Source of the DNA: Pleurotus djamor
Taxonomy: Eukaryota > Basidiomycota > Agaricomycetes > Agaricales > Pleurotaceae
Direction: 5' to 3'
Length of the DNA stretch: 62,922 nucleotides
NCBI GenBank assembly: GCA_029747585.1
Contig: JAPEVF010000237.1
Span: forward strand, 1-62,922
Numbering within the stretch: position 1 is the first letter of the stretch; each line of letters opens with the position of its first letter. Both the position numbers and the translations under genes were made by a program. The notes beneath the pieces were generated by a model, which did not search any database, was not told the DNA's origin, and saw nothing but the letters and a program-made list of their open reading frames with translations. Shown here one piece after another: positions 1-11,685 of the stretch.

Positions 1-3000
1 GGGAGCGGCGGGCTGGGATGCAGTAGGGGCGCGCGGCGGGGCAGTATCCTCTAGAGCTGGCTCGGCAGCTTCTGGCTCATCTTCAAACTGGTAGTAGATC
101 TCCTTGACGTTCTTTGCGTGACACAAGATAGTACGTGTGCGGGTCACCGAATCGTCGGCAAACTCATATTTAGCCTTGAGGGTGCGGGTGGCCATGCCAG
201 TGAGAGTAGGCGAGGGGCCCAACTCGATGAGACGCTCGAAGCCGAACTCGGTGAAGAGGCGGTCCTGCGTCTCAATCCATCGGACAGGTGATGCGAACTG
301 GTAGGCAAGCAACTCGACTAGGATGACATATGCGAGCTTCTGTCGTTGCTCGTACTTGCCCCATTCTTCGAGGTCCCATTTCTTGAGAACCTTATCAAGG
401 CGTGGCGACGACGTTTGATCATAGATGAGTTGGGCGTATTCACGAGTCACTTGGAAAGGTTTGGCGACCAAGTTGGGGATGTACTTCCCAATGAGCATGT
501 CAGGGTTCAGATGAGCAGCGTTGATCTTCTTGGAGAGGTCTTGAGCGAGAACATTAGCACGAAAAACGAGATTCAAAAAATGCAGGGGACATACATGCAC
601 GGAATGGCATGACACCAGCCCACAAGTAGCGGGAGTGGAAAGGAACATCGATACCAGGGAGGGGAATGGTTGCGAAACCACGTTCGAGCTTAATGTATCC
701 TTCGGCCTCCTGTTGTACCTTGGCTCGATCGTGACACTCTTTGACGATGTCTCCAAGCATCTCTTTGACTTTCTGGACGGTGAAAGTCTCGGTCAACTAG
801 GCAAACGATGCTTATTTAGTCCAAGAAACCATAGGAAGATCGAATGACAAACCTTAGCGATGTCAATCTTCTTGACCTTCAAGTAGTTCAGAACGTTGGT
901 CATTGTCTGCAAGGCTACAAGTTCTCCGGCGCAGACGTATTGTTGACCCTAAGGAAGAGGGTCAGACAGGATACAGCAAGTGACAGAGCAAACCAAACCT
1001 CGACGTTGTAGTTGACGATTTCGAGGAGAGACCCCGTAGACGAAGCGATGCAATCAACCACTTCGCGCAGAGCCGCGTCACTGAATGACTTCGAAATCCT
1101 ACTGGGATTGACAGCACACATGGCGTAGTTGGAACGGTTTTGCGCATCACGCTCGACAGCACGTTGCATAGTGATACCGCGGTAGAAGACAACGTCGACG
1201 AGGGCAGAAATGTGGAGAACATCAGCAATGGAAGCGAGAGCGGAGTATTCACCCAGAGAATGACCAGCGAAGGCACAATCCTTCTGCACGAACCCTTTCA
1301 TACGCATGTCCTCAAAAGCAGCCTTCTCCGTAACGACAAGGGCAATCTGAGCAAACTGAGTAGCGAAGAGAAGACCGTTGGGGTGGCTGAAGGTATACTT
1401 CGGAGTGCGAGCATCAATATCAGCGAAGAGGGGAAGGGTCTTGACATTGCCATCCTTGTCCATAGTGTCGTAGGTCATGTCCATATAACGCTTGCGGATA
1501 GCCTGGCCCTTGATACCACCAAAGTGGATGGTCTTCTCCTTGGGGTTGTCTTTGACGATCTCAGTGATCGAGAAACCGTAGACAGCCAGCAGATGGGAGT
1601 CGGCACCATCCCAAACAGCGCGGGCAGCTGGCGAAGAGTTATAGAGGTCCATACCCATACCGGGTTCCTGAGAACCTTGTCCAGTGAAAACGTAGACGGT
1701 CGTAGATTGGGCAATCTCAGCGGAGCCTTGAAGGACCTTCTCGCCACGATCATTGGAGGTTTCAATGCTTACGACGATGTTTCCGTCTCTCATACTGACG
1801 TGTCTAATCTTGACACTAAGCTGGTCACCGGGCAAGACCATACCGACGAAGTTGACGTCATAACTGCAAACTCCAGATGAGCAAAGATACGACGGTGAGG
1901 AACAAGAATACTTACGCCAAGACACGTTCAGGATGGCCTTTAGCCACGACGTTCTCGACATAGCGTCTAGTCGCGGCACTAGACCAGAGGCCGTGGGTGA
2001 TGGTTGCGGGAAGGGAAGCATAATCGGAGAAGTATGGGTTGACGTGGATGGGGTTGAAGTCGCCGGAAACGTTCGAGTAGGGCTCGTTGGTGAGAGGAGC
2101 AGTGAAGGTCGTGGCGACACCTTCACCAGTCATCGTATAACCTTCGTTGGCCAGTGGAGTCGGCATGCCTTGAGGGGCACCGTGGCGTTGCAAGTATGCG
2201 AGAACAGGGTTGCCTTTAGAGTCCTCTTGCTGGAAGTCCACAGAGCCAACCTTGACGAGACGCTTGAGCTGATCCCGAACAAACACATCTCCGGATATCG
2301 ACACGTCCTTGTACGAAGTACGATCCTTGAAAGAGAACTGGGACTGGATGCGGAAGATGAGAGAAGTACCAGCAAGCAGGGGTTGGGAAGGATCGTCCCA
2401 GGTGAACCATTCCTTAGATTGAATGACACCGACATCAGCATCGTTCTCGAGCGCAACTAGATAGTCAGGCTCCTCGGTAGTCTCGAAAGTATTCTCGTAG
2501 TCGGTAAATTTGCCTCGGTACAAGAAAGCGGATGTCACTTGGATAACGGGTGAGCCATCGCGATAAACGAATCCTTTGACCTTGACGATTTTGCCCTCGT
2601 TGCTATTGGTGACCGAAGCAATGCGAGCCTCTGCCTTGCAAACGTCGCCGACTTGGAGGGGCTTGGCCCCGTCAACCATCTTGAACCCATTGGAGAGGTG
2701 CACGAGTTTGAGAAGATCACCATCCACAGCGCCAGGGAAGATCGACTTGATGATGGACTAAAAGGTGATGTGTAAGTGTCTGGCCCTCAAGAGAGATCCG
2801 AAGCCGAGCATACCTGCCAGCCCGTGACGATTGCGAAGTCCATGGGAGCCTTTACAGTCTCCGTCCTAACACTCTTGAACTCCTCGCCCTGATTGCCGAC
2901 GACCGTACAGAAACGCTCAACTTCCTCGGAGAGGATCTTGACCTCGGGGCCAACAAAAGCTTCCTTGAGGTCAATGTCCGGCAGAGACTCATCATCGCCG

Positions 3001-6000
3001 TACCACAACTTCCAGTAGAACTCCTTGATCCTCCTGTTACGACCATCGGCTAGCTCGTGGATAGGTGCGAATCCTTGAGACGGCATGTACTTGAACTGAA
3101 GGAGCAGTGGCACGGAGACGTTACGACGCTCCTCAAACATGGTAAGGTCGATGATGCTCGAGGACTTGTTGAACTTGATCTCCAAGGCCTTGAAAGACTT
3201 CTGGTGCTTGCCATACGAACGAGCTGATCCGAAGGCACTGAGGGTGGATGGGGAATCACCATCGAAAGTCAGGACCACCTTTTGCCCCTTGCGAGGAGCA
3301 AGAATTCGGCGAAGAGGGTTGTCAATGTAAGAAGTCCCTTGGACGATGGTAGTCGAGGTAAGAAGGGCGCGCAACCACGAGAGCTTGCTGCCCGCCAACT
3401 TCTCAAGCCAAGCTTCGCGAGAGGGAAGGACATCGTCGAGCTGATACGTGACTGGACCAGATGGAGCACCAGTCGAAGGAGTAGGGGAGGCAGCTAGATA
3501 GTCGATGGTCGGAACCTTGGTGACATCCCCTTCATACTGGGCGTTGAGGAGACGCTTGATGAGAGAGTCGTTGATTCCACCGAGAAGCTCTTTGATAGGC
3601 TCATCCTTGACGACGGCGTGTTTGACAGCGAGGGGACCTTGGAGGATACAGACACGTTGGGGGTCTTGGTCGAAGACGGCCTCGATATCCTCGGCGGCCC
3701 AGAGTGAATCCTGCCAGAGCAAGTATTAGCATAAAGAACAACAACAAATTAGAAGCACAAACCTTCTTGAACCAAACTTCGAAGCTAGCATCCAAAATGG
3801 GAACGAAGGGAACTGGCTTCTGGCCAGGGCGTTGGGCGATAGCGAGGAAATAAGCGCGGTCCTCAGACGCGAGCAACTGCTCCTTGGCCAAAGGATATTT
3901 CGCGACGAACTCATCGACGAAGGGCAGGGGGTCATCCAACGACGTGTAGCTCTGGAGAATACTGGTCTTCTTGCCGCTTCCATTGACACCAGCGAACCGT
4001 TCCTCCACGCGTCTCAACCAATCACCAGTCAAGTTCCTCAGACTGATATCAACCCATCGCTTCTCGTTCGACACGAACATCAAACGAATCATGCGCAAGA
4101 CCGTCTCCTCGTATGTCATATCCCGAAGGTCGATAGCGACACTTCCATCCTTCTTCCATCCGAACCATGGCTTGTTGAAGTCCTTGTTGAGCTTGGCGAT
4201 AACCTCATCGCGATGCTGGACGAGCCACGCCTCACGTTTCTCCTTGGGCAACTTGAAGACCGTATCATCGAATTCCTTCCACAACTTGACCCCACGGTTG
4301 GCGACCTTATGGATGGGCTCACCGAGTTCGGATCGAACAGTGAGAATGCCTCCAGTTGGGCCCTTGTATGTTCCTTCCCATTGACTATCATCGACACCGG
4401 AGGCGGCAACGATCAAGTCCTTGACGCTGCTGCTGGTGTGGGCCTCCTTCGCAACCATGACGCGACTCGCGTAGAGGAAACCATCGAATGGCATTGGTTG
4501 CACGCCGAACATCTTCTCCGACCACTCTCCAGTGAGGTATGGGTAAATATCCGAAGCATCCTTGGCTCCAAAGCCACTACCAGCAACAAGAACGATGTTG
4601 TCGCAACGACGGATAGCACGGTAGGTGGCGAGGATAGGCTGGTGGAAATCTTCGTACGAGTGGTGACCGCCAGCACGTCCACCAGTCCATTGCAAGATGA
4701 TGGGGAAGTCGGGGTTAGCNGTGGCGATATTGACGACCTGACGAATGCCGTCGACGCTACCAGGCTTGAAGGCAACGTGGCGGATACCGGACGCGGAGAG
4801 ACCGTCGATGATCTCCTTCGCCTTCTCCGTACTGGGGATACCAGCAGCGACACAGAAACCTTCGACCGGGAGACCCTCGCGGCGCATTTCTTGCCATAGA
4901 GGGAACTGGAAACCGAATTGACGAGGGTTGATGTACAGCGAGTTCAGAGTAAGACCGACACCAGCGGGGATGTTCGCCTGGATCTCAGCGATCTTGGAAC
5001 GAAGGGCAGCAGCATTGTAGTGGCCTCCACCAGCAAGCTCGACATGGAACCCAGCAGAAAGAACGGCGGAGACGAAGCCGGCCTTGACGGTGGTGGGAGT
5101 CATACCAGCAACCATGATGGGGGGTTTGCCCAAAAGACGCGAGAAGGGTGTATCGAGATGCAATGTTCCATCGCTGGAGTGAACGTCAGTACATGTACTA
5201 GACAACAGGGTAATTGAATACTAACCTAGTCTTGACGAGCTTCGGCGACCACTTCTTGCTCCAAGACTGCTCGTACTGCACGTTCACCGAGTCGTAGAGC
5301 TCGGCGTCACCCTTAGCCTTGTCTCCGACGACGATAACACGAATACCACGACCATCGAAGTTGCGAGCAGTAAGAGGACCAATACCGCTCAACCCTCCAG
5401 GGCCAAAATCGATCGCATGGGTAGCAGTCTCGGGGAAATTGGTCGCAGTCGCCCAATGGATANGCTTCGTGAAAATCAGATCAGAGAGCTCGCGTGTGAT
5501 CGAAGTCGATAGATTTCGAAGATCCGTTCCTGATCAAGGAAAAAACGATCATCANCCGAAAACTCAGCCACATGCGAAAAAAGAAACGAAAACAAGACGA
5601 TAAGTGACAAAGTGTCCAAATGGCACAAAAACGCGAGGAAAAAGGAAACACATGGTCCCTTCCCAAGTCCGAAGAAGGANAAACACGCACCATCTTCAGT
5701 GTTATAAACAGGAATTCCCAAATCGTCTGCGTCCCAAAGTTCTTCCCCAAGATCCTTCATGACCTTNTCCGTCGCACCCTCCATGTANTGACTGTGATAG
5801 GGAGCGTTGACAACGAGGAAACGCGTCCCAAACACTGGCTTCCTCTCGCTGAACGGCACCTTGCTCTGATCGGCAGTGGCTGCCTTCACCTTCCTCAGGT
5901 GAGTAACCAAGCCGTACAAGCTCTTCGCAGGGCCGGTGACNACGAAAGCCTTGGGACCGTTGTAGAGGGAGACGTAAATCTGGGCGTTTGCGGGTAAATG

Positions 6001-7162
6001 TGAGTTGGTCTTCTTGATGTGAGGCTCGAGTTGGCTGAGACTGAGACCAGCGACGCTAAGCATGGGGGAAGGTGTGCCCTCTCCGCCCTCGATGCTGTCC
6101 TTAACCATGCTTGGCTCCAAGGAAACAACGGGGAACGCTTCCTGGCCTCGCATACCAGAGTAGAACAACCATTTCAAGGCCTTCGACGCGTTAACCTCGA
6201 AGTCCTCCCAGGTCTCAGATGCCGAAATGACTACGGCACTGACGATACCCTGAGAATGACCCGTGGCGCCGTGGAGGCGTTCTTGCATCTCAAGGGGAGT
6301 GAGATTGGCGACTTTACACGCGACGAGATATTGGACGAGCTGGGTGAGACCGATGAGGGGAAGGGTGACAGGGATGGATGCGAGGTAGGAAAGCGGGGGT
6401 CGAGCATCAGNGCCAGCTTCAAGCCAAGACGCGACGGAGAGGCCGTAGGTGTAGAAGGAAGTGCTAGATGCAGCTGTGGTCGATTGTTGTTGGGCTGCGA
6501 GGGGTTCGAGGATGGTTTGGGTAACGGTTTGCACGAAGGGTTTAACATAAGGTGTGTAGATGTCGTAAAGGGATTGTAGCTCATCGAAATAGACCTCGTT
6601 CGTCCCCTGGCCACCAAAGACCGCGTAAAGCGCGGCCTTTTCGGTGGACGCTGCGTTGAACAAGGCAGAGGAAGACGAAGGGGTGGTTTGAGACACGGAG
6701 AGGGCCTTGAAATAGGCTTGGAGAACGGCCTTTCGCGTATCGGGCGTGAAGGAGGAGACTACGTTATGGATTTCTTGTGTCTTCAGGAACGAATCTNCGA
6801 AGTACGCGAGCACATTGGAAAGAACAGATGCGCCTGTTTCAGGGTTTTGGTGATCTGCGACATAGGCCAAAAAACGCGCGGCAAGCGCTACGGTGGCCTC
6901 CTTGACGTCGCTCTCTTCTTCTTCAACGCTCACGCCAGCCCCCGACTGGGCATCGACATGCAAAAACTCGTCCCTCAGGACTTCAGCCTGAATCCAGTCT
7001 TCCGCATGTGCAGANACTGGGATCAAAAGCTATGTTTCAAAGTCACGTNAACGANTGTCTTNGGACAATAAAAATGTCTCAGCTCACTCTAATGGANCCT
7101 GAAGTGATGATTACGGGACGCATNGTAGCTGGTTTGGCAGAGCCGTTTTCTTTGATGGCCAT
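1..7162 (-). CDS. Single-chain fungal type I fatty acid synthase (beta fused to alpha), 3' end cut by window
   Basis: This enzyme makes long-chain acyl-CoA from acetyl-CoA, malonyl-CoA and NADPH in the cytosol. Ten exons join in phase: 7162-7088, 7029-5691, 5529-5226, 5173-3763, 3710-2814, 2757-1916, 1863-999, 948-853, 796-595 and 539-1, giving about 2190 residues in the window. Domains in order: acetyltransferase with GHSQG (near residue 285), FMN enoyl reductase with [13 protein letters not shown] and [12 protein letters not shown] (near 590-740), hot-dog dehydratase with [10 protein letters not shown] (near 1575), and malonyl/palmitoyl transferase with [10 protein letters not shown] (near 1820). 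The last exon runs from the end of the beta chain ([12 protein letters not shown]) straight into the yeast Fas2 N-terminal sequence ([17 protein letters not shown], then [13 protein letters not shown]) with no stop, intron or new start. It ends at the window edge in an Ala/Pro linker that would precede the ACP domain. Ambiguous bases lie in the first exons; the 161-nt intron at 5530-5690 is unusually long for this gene. Confidence 0.96.
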
Positions 7163-8944
7163 GTCTACGAAAAATCTAGTGTGACTCTAAACGGGGCGTG
7201 TCGAGTGGGTCGTCGGTGGTGGTTGACGATGAGGAGGTGGGTGATGAAGATGGAGAGATGGATAGGATGGATGGGAGATATAGAGGGAAGGGGCCTCACG
7301 GTTTGAACGAGGCAAAAAGCCAAGGCTAGTGGTTATATAGCGACCCCAAGTTGATCACCCAAAATTCGAATTCTACAAAAACTTGACCCCAAAAGATTTT
7401 TTTGCGATCGAGGTCACGTGGTGTACGCGTTTCCCTTGCCAAAAACGCGAAAGTCGATCTAGAACCACCACTTTCCGAGGCCAGTTACGTGGCCTGTTAG
7501 TAGTAAAACTGCAAGGAGTCTACTGAGGGCGTGTTGCTCGACGTAAACATACACCAGGTGCGAGAGCAGTCACAATTAAGGGGCTCTTAGGGGGACATCG
7601 CAACAAGAACCCACTTCCCGACGACGAGCACGCCGAGAACCAACCACATTGTTTTCTGAGTCGCCTCTGGGACTGAGACACACATCGAACATCGGTGATT
7701 GGCTGAAATTCCCCAGATCAAAACATACATGGGCGCCTACAAGGTCTCACACCGACGGCCACGCGACCCCACAGATTTGAATTCGGACCGCCATCATTCA
7801 TTTTCTCAGTGCACAACACCGCTGCCAGTCCGATAAGCCAGCCACCGCCCACATCACTTAGTGGGATAGTTACTAAACTGTCGATTTCCGTCGACCACAC
7901 AGTTAACTGCGAAAGACCTGGTGTTTTGATTCTTTCTTTTTCCGGAACAGTTTGGTCTGCCGCATCTCGTCGAGACCAGCAAACGGTGAACGGTTCTGAA
8001 CCCTGATAGACTGCACGGATAGGACTCTGTATCGAGAGCTTAAGGTGATCCCCCAGCGAAAACGCAGAGGTCGTCAGGTTCGGTATGAATTACAATTTTC
8101 ACTGACATCGCAGTACATCCTGAAAGCTTCAATGTCACCTTTCGGCTCTACTCTATACCTGCTCTATACACGTTCACTCAACACCCCCACCACACACCAC
8201 AAAGCTATACGGCACCCATTGTCTTATCCTCGGTCCGCTCAGCGAACGCGCAGTCATTTTTACATCCTCTAGCTCAAGCTCTATCCTAGCCTGGGAGAAC
8301 TCCCAAGGTCTGTGCCTCCCTAACGAACTTGTTCACACATCGCTCCGATCGCGCAGTCCCGTTCTTGCTCCGATCTCGCCTTATGCACCATACAGCAAGG
8401 TTGACTTATCGCAGCATATCGACCACCACTCCTCGTCATAGCATCAAATCTACCTTTGAAATGAAATGATATAGTTTTCGATAGGATATCGTCACCCGCG
8501 AGACTTTGATCAAAGCCTTGCCGAACAACACGGCCTCCCTGTGTTCACGCGCTTGCTTCTTGTTCATTCGCTGAGCCTCTTCATCACCCCAATTCTCAAC
8601 ACTGAGCAAGCTCAAGCTTCAAGAGGGCCCGCTCCAGCTATCTTCTAGAACGAATATATCGATAGTGAGATTGTGGAGAGCCACAATTGACAACTCTCAA
8701 CCAGAAGTATGCACCCGCAGTGAAGAAATGTATATAACAGACATGTCTTTCGTCTTCGAACTCACAGCGAAAGACATCCGAGTCCAACTGTACGTCTCTG
8801 AACCAATCCACACCTCTCTCGCACACCAGTACTGATCCCCCCTCTGACAGCACTTTCGTCGGACAAGTCGCATAACGCCAGCTTCCTAACCGAAATTCTA
8901 AACATGTGTACGTCATTTAGACACCCTTCACACTCTCACAGACT
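7163..8944. other. Intergenic region between fatty acid synthase and hemopexin-like gene
   Basis: The first few hundred bases must contain the synthase promoter and the last few hundred the promoter of the rightward hemopexin-like gene. Short open frames (for example 8638-8916, minus) show no domain, no codon pattern and no splice context. I see no gene here. Confidence 0.6.
7333..7339 (-). promoter_or_regulatory. TATA box of the fatty acid synthase gene
   Basis: TATATAA on the minus strand, 171 bp upstream of the synthase ATG at 7162. Position and sequence suit a core promoter with a leader of roughly 100-140 nt. The leader length is inferred. Confidence 0.5.
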
Positions 8945-9661
8945 ATGTCGACTGACCTAGTGAATTCCATAGCCCTCCCTCGCGCCGCGTTCCTGCGTCC
9001 CGGCAAGCCTGAAGAATGTTACTTCTTCCAAGGCAGCCAGTACGTGCGAATGAGCTCTGTCCCCAACGGCCCCAACGCCAAACCCTACTTCGGTCCTACC
9101 AACTTCCAAAACGAGTGGCCCTCCCTCAAGCAAGCGGGATTCACGTCCATCGACGCCTGTCTCCCCAACCCCAAAGACGACTCCGAAGTCTACTTCTTCA
9201 GCGGTAAACAGTACTGTATGATCAAAGTCGTTCCAGAGTCTAGCGACGATAAGCTCCTCATCGGGCCTAAGAGCATCGCTGACTTCTGGCCTTCGTTGAA
9301 GAAGGCTGGGTTCGACGAGGTCGAAGAGGTATTCCCCAGCCCCAGGGGTGGAGGGGAAACTTACTTCTTCAAGGACGCTGAGTATTGTCGTATCAAGTTT
9401 GTGTCGGGGACCTTCGAGGAGAGTTTGTTGAATGGCCCGACTAGTATTCAGTCTGGTTGGCCATCGTTGAAGGCTGCTGGATTTGATACCATTGACGTGG
9501 CGATCGTCAGCCCCAAAGATGCCTCCCAGGTCTACTGTTTCAAGGGGGACCAATACGCCCTCATCAAGGTCGTCCCCGGTTCCACCACTGATACCCTTCT
9601 CGAAGGGCCTATGGATGTCGCGGGAAGCTGGGGTGCGCTCAAGCAGGCAGGCTTCTACTAA
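8945..9661 (+). CDS. Four-repeat hemopexin-like protein
   Basis: Uninterrupted 238-residue frame from the ATG after a CT-rich leader to TAA. It consists almost entirely of four repeats of about 56 residues (starting near residues 14, 70, 125 and 181). Each has the pattern YFFxGxQYxxxK-V, then LLxGP-S-I, then WPSLKxAGF. This is the hemopexin-type blade motif, and four blades fit one closed four-bladed propeller. There is no signal peptide or membrane segment, so the protein should be intracellular. Small four-repeat hemopexin-fold proteins in plants and fungi bind ligands such as haem or polyamines, but the ligand here cannot be read from sequence. It is intronless, unlike most of its neighbours. 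The Gtr2-type gene follows 259 bp downstream on the same strand. Confidence 0.85.
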   Translation: MSTDLVNSIALPRAAFLRPGKPEECYFFQGSQYVRMSSVPNGPNAKPYFGPTNFQNEWPSLKQAGFTSIDACLPNPKDDSEVYFFSGKQYCMIKVVPESSDDKLLIGPKSIADFWPSLKKAGFDEVEEVFPSPRGGGETYFFKDAEYCRIKFVSGTFEESLLNGPTSIQSGWPSLKAAGFDTIDVAIVSPKDASQVYCFKGDQYALIKVVPGSTTDTLLEGPMDVAGSWGALKQAGFY

Positions 9662-9920
9662 ATATCACAAAGTCCGTCAGAAATAGCAAGCAAAATGTTC
9701 TTGTAAACTTGTACAAATGCGAAGTTGATATGTTGTTGAATGATCGGTGTTCTCGGCCTCATGATCCAGAGACTTACCCAGGCGCCCATACAATTTATTG
9801 GCGCTAAATTGATGCCCATAGCCTTTTTGTCTTGTCCACTCGACTGCATCGAGGCGAACACCTCTTACCAGCTCCTGCTGGTCCTCACTGTCCCCTTCAC
9901 GCATTCTCCTCACACGCGCA

Positions 9921-11685
9921 ATGGCGAATTACGGCTCTACAGCTACCACGACCCCCTCAAATCCAAATGACTCCATAAAGCGCACCAAGATTCTGCTCCT
10001 GGGACTCAGACGGAGCGGGAAAACTTCCATACAACAAGTTCTTTTCAACAATTTATCACCAAAGCAAACTTTCTACCTAGAACCGACCATGAGAGTGGTC
10101 AAACATGCATATGAGTGAGTTACATCGTCTCAAGGAAGCGGGGACATTGAATGATGTTACTACAGTACCCTCATACCATTGGAAATATGGGATTGCCCCG
10201 GAAACATCACTGCGGACACGCTGGGCGCACCGCTCTCACAATTTTCCTCGTTGATCTTCGTCATAGACATTCGCGTGAGTCATACACACCTCCGTCGCGA
10301 CCCCTTTCACCCAATACAGCCCAATTCCAGGATCTCTACAATCAAGCAATATCTAAATTAGTGGAATTTATAGTCGCTTCATACCATCAAAACCCAAATA
10401 TTAACTTCGAGGTCTTCGTCCATAAAGCTGAGAAGCTGCAGGAGGACGACAAGATCGGTGAGACCGGAACTTGCGTACGGGTCTCCACGCCACCTAACGG
10501 CTGCTGCAATATTACTCAGAAAATTTTCGACAAATCCATGAACGCGTATCTGACCGTCTGCTAGACATTTCGGCCGATTCGCCTGAAGATGGTCCGAATT
10601 ACGAGCAAGTCCAGCTTAACTTTCATCTCACGTCGGTGTACGATCACTCTCTCCATGAGGCGTTCTCTCGTGTCCTACACAAGCTATTGGATAGCTTGCC
10701 GTATCTCGAAGAGTTGTTGAATGGTTTCTGTGCGGTGTGTATCATCTCAATCCCATGTGTAGCAGCCCTCTTACGTTACGTCACATCAAGAATTCGCAAT
10801 CTCCAAAAGCCTTCTTGTTTGACATTACATCGCGCCTCTACATTGCCACCGACGCCTCTCCGGTCGACTCAGCAACGCATAACCTCTGTTGTGACTACTT
10901 AGGGATGATCAACGCGTTTGGTCCACTATACAGGCGCGTCTTCTCGATCATCGGTTCCAGCTTTCAACCTAACTCCTCATTCTAGGTCTAAAGCAGCCAG
11001 TCCATCACGGAAGAAACGAATACCGCCGTCTATAAGCGACGCTTCAGCACCATCGACATCTCCTTCCCAGCCTCAAACACCACCTCCTACTGCCGTCACC
11101 CCAACTGCGATTCACAGTCCCGTAGAGCCCAGCTCACGGCGCCCTTCGGCGTCTAATCATGCCATATCGTCAGGTCAACCCTTTTCAAAACAATCGGCCA
11201 TCCATCCGGGCTCTAATCTCCTCCGCCCTGCCCTCACACCGACTACATCATCATCAGGAAACACTGCCGTCTCCAGTAGCGCCTCATCATCTCACCAAAA
11301 TTCCTTCGAGACACCACCGCCAAAAGACCTTTTCTATCCATCCGCTTCTACTACTCTTTCTCCTACTCCCACTGCGTCAACGAATCACAGTTCGAAACAC
11401 GGAAAATCGGTGCTTAGTAACCATACCTCGGGTACGAGTACGCCCAATGGGTCACGACCAAGCAACCACACGGCAAACAATGCTGTATCTACCAATGTCG
11501 AGTACACCTACCCGAATGCAACCACGCTGACGTACCACGCGTTGACTCCGCATTTGGCATTGCTGGCACTGTTGCCGAGCGCTGTATACGAAGGCAGAAG
11601 GGGCTTGGTTGAATGGAATGTTGTGTGGGTGAGAGAAGGTGTACGGGAAATTTGGGAGGTGGAGTGGGAAGGACGAGGTGGGTGA
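9921..11685 (+). CDS. GTR2: Rag-family small GTPase, Gtr2/RagC type, with Ser/Thr/Pro-rich insertion
   Basis: Six exons (9921-10114, 10166-10274, 10331-10457, 10520-10734, 10791-10933, 10986-11685) give 495 residues. The G domain starts with KILLLGLRRSGKTSIQQVLF, a P-loop of the GLRRSGK(T/S)S form typical of Gtr2/RagC. Switch and G3 regions read YLEPTMRV and WDCPGN, and the G4-equivalent is FVHKAEKL. The roadblock-like C-terminal half follows (LTSVYDHSLHEAFSRVL, KAFLFDITSRLYIATD). Gtr2 pairs with Gtr1 on the vacuole to signal amino acid status to TORC1 (family knowledge). About 180 residues of Ser/Thr/Pro-rich, probably disordered sequence separate the domain body from its last strand (TLTYHALTPHLALLALL). 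The fifth intron appears to use a GC donor (see findings). Without that intron the end of the protein would be out of frame. Confidence 0.88.

Noticed and set aside
1140..1880. 246-residue plus-strand open frame
   Set aside because: Antisense to the dehydratase and transferase exons of the synthase; no domain of its own.
3832..4899. 355-residue plus-strand open frame
   Set aside because: It is exactly antisense to the conserved enoyl reductase part of the synthase; its openness follows from codon bias of the true gene.
8638..8916. 92-residue minus-strand frame just upstream of the hemopexin-like gene
   Set aside because: Starts 28 bp from the opposing ATG and lies in that gene's promoter and leader; no domain or repeats.
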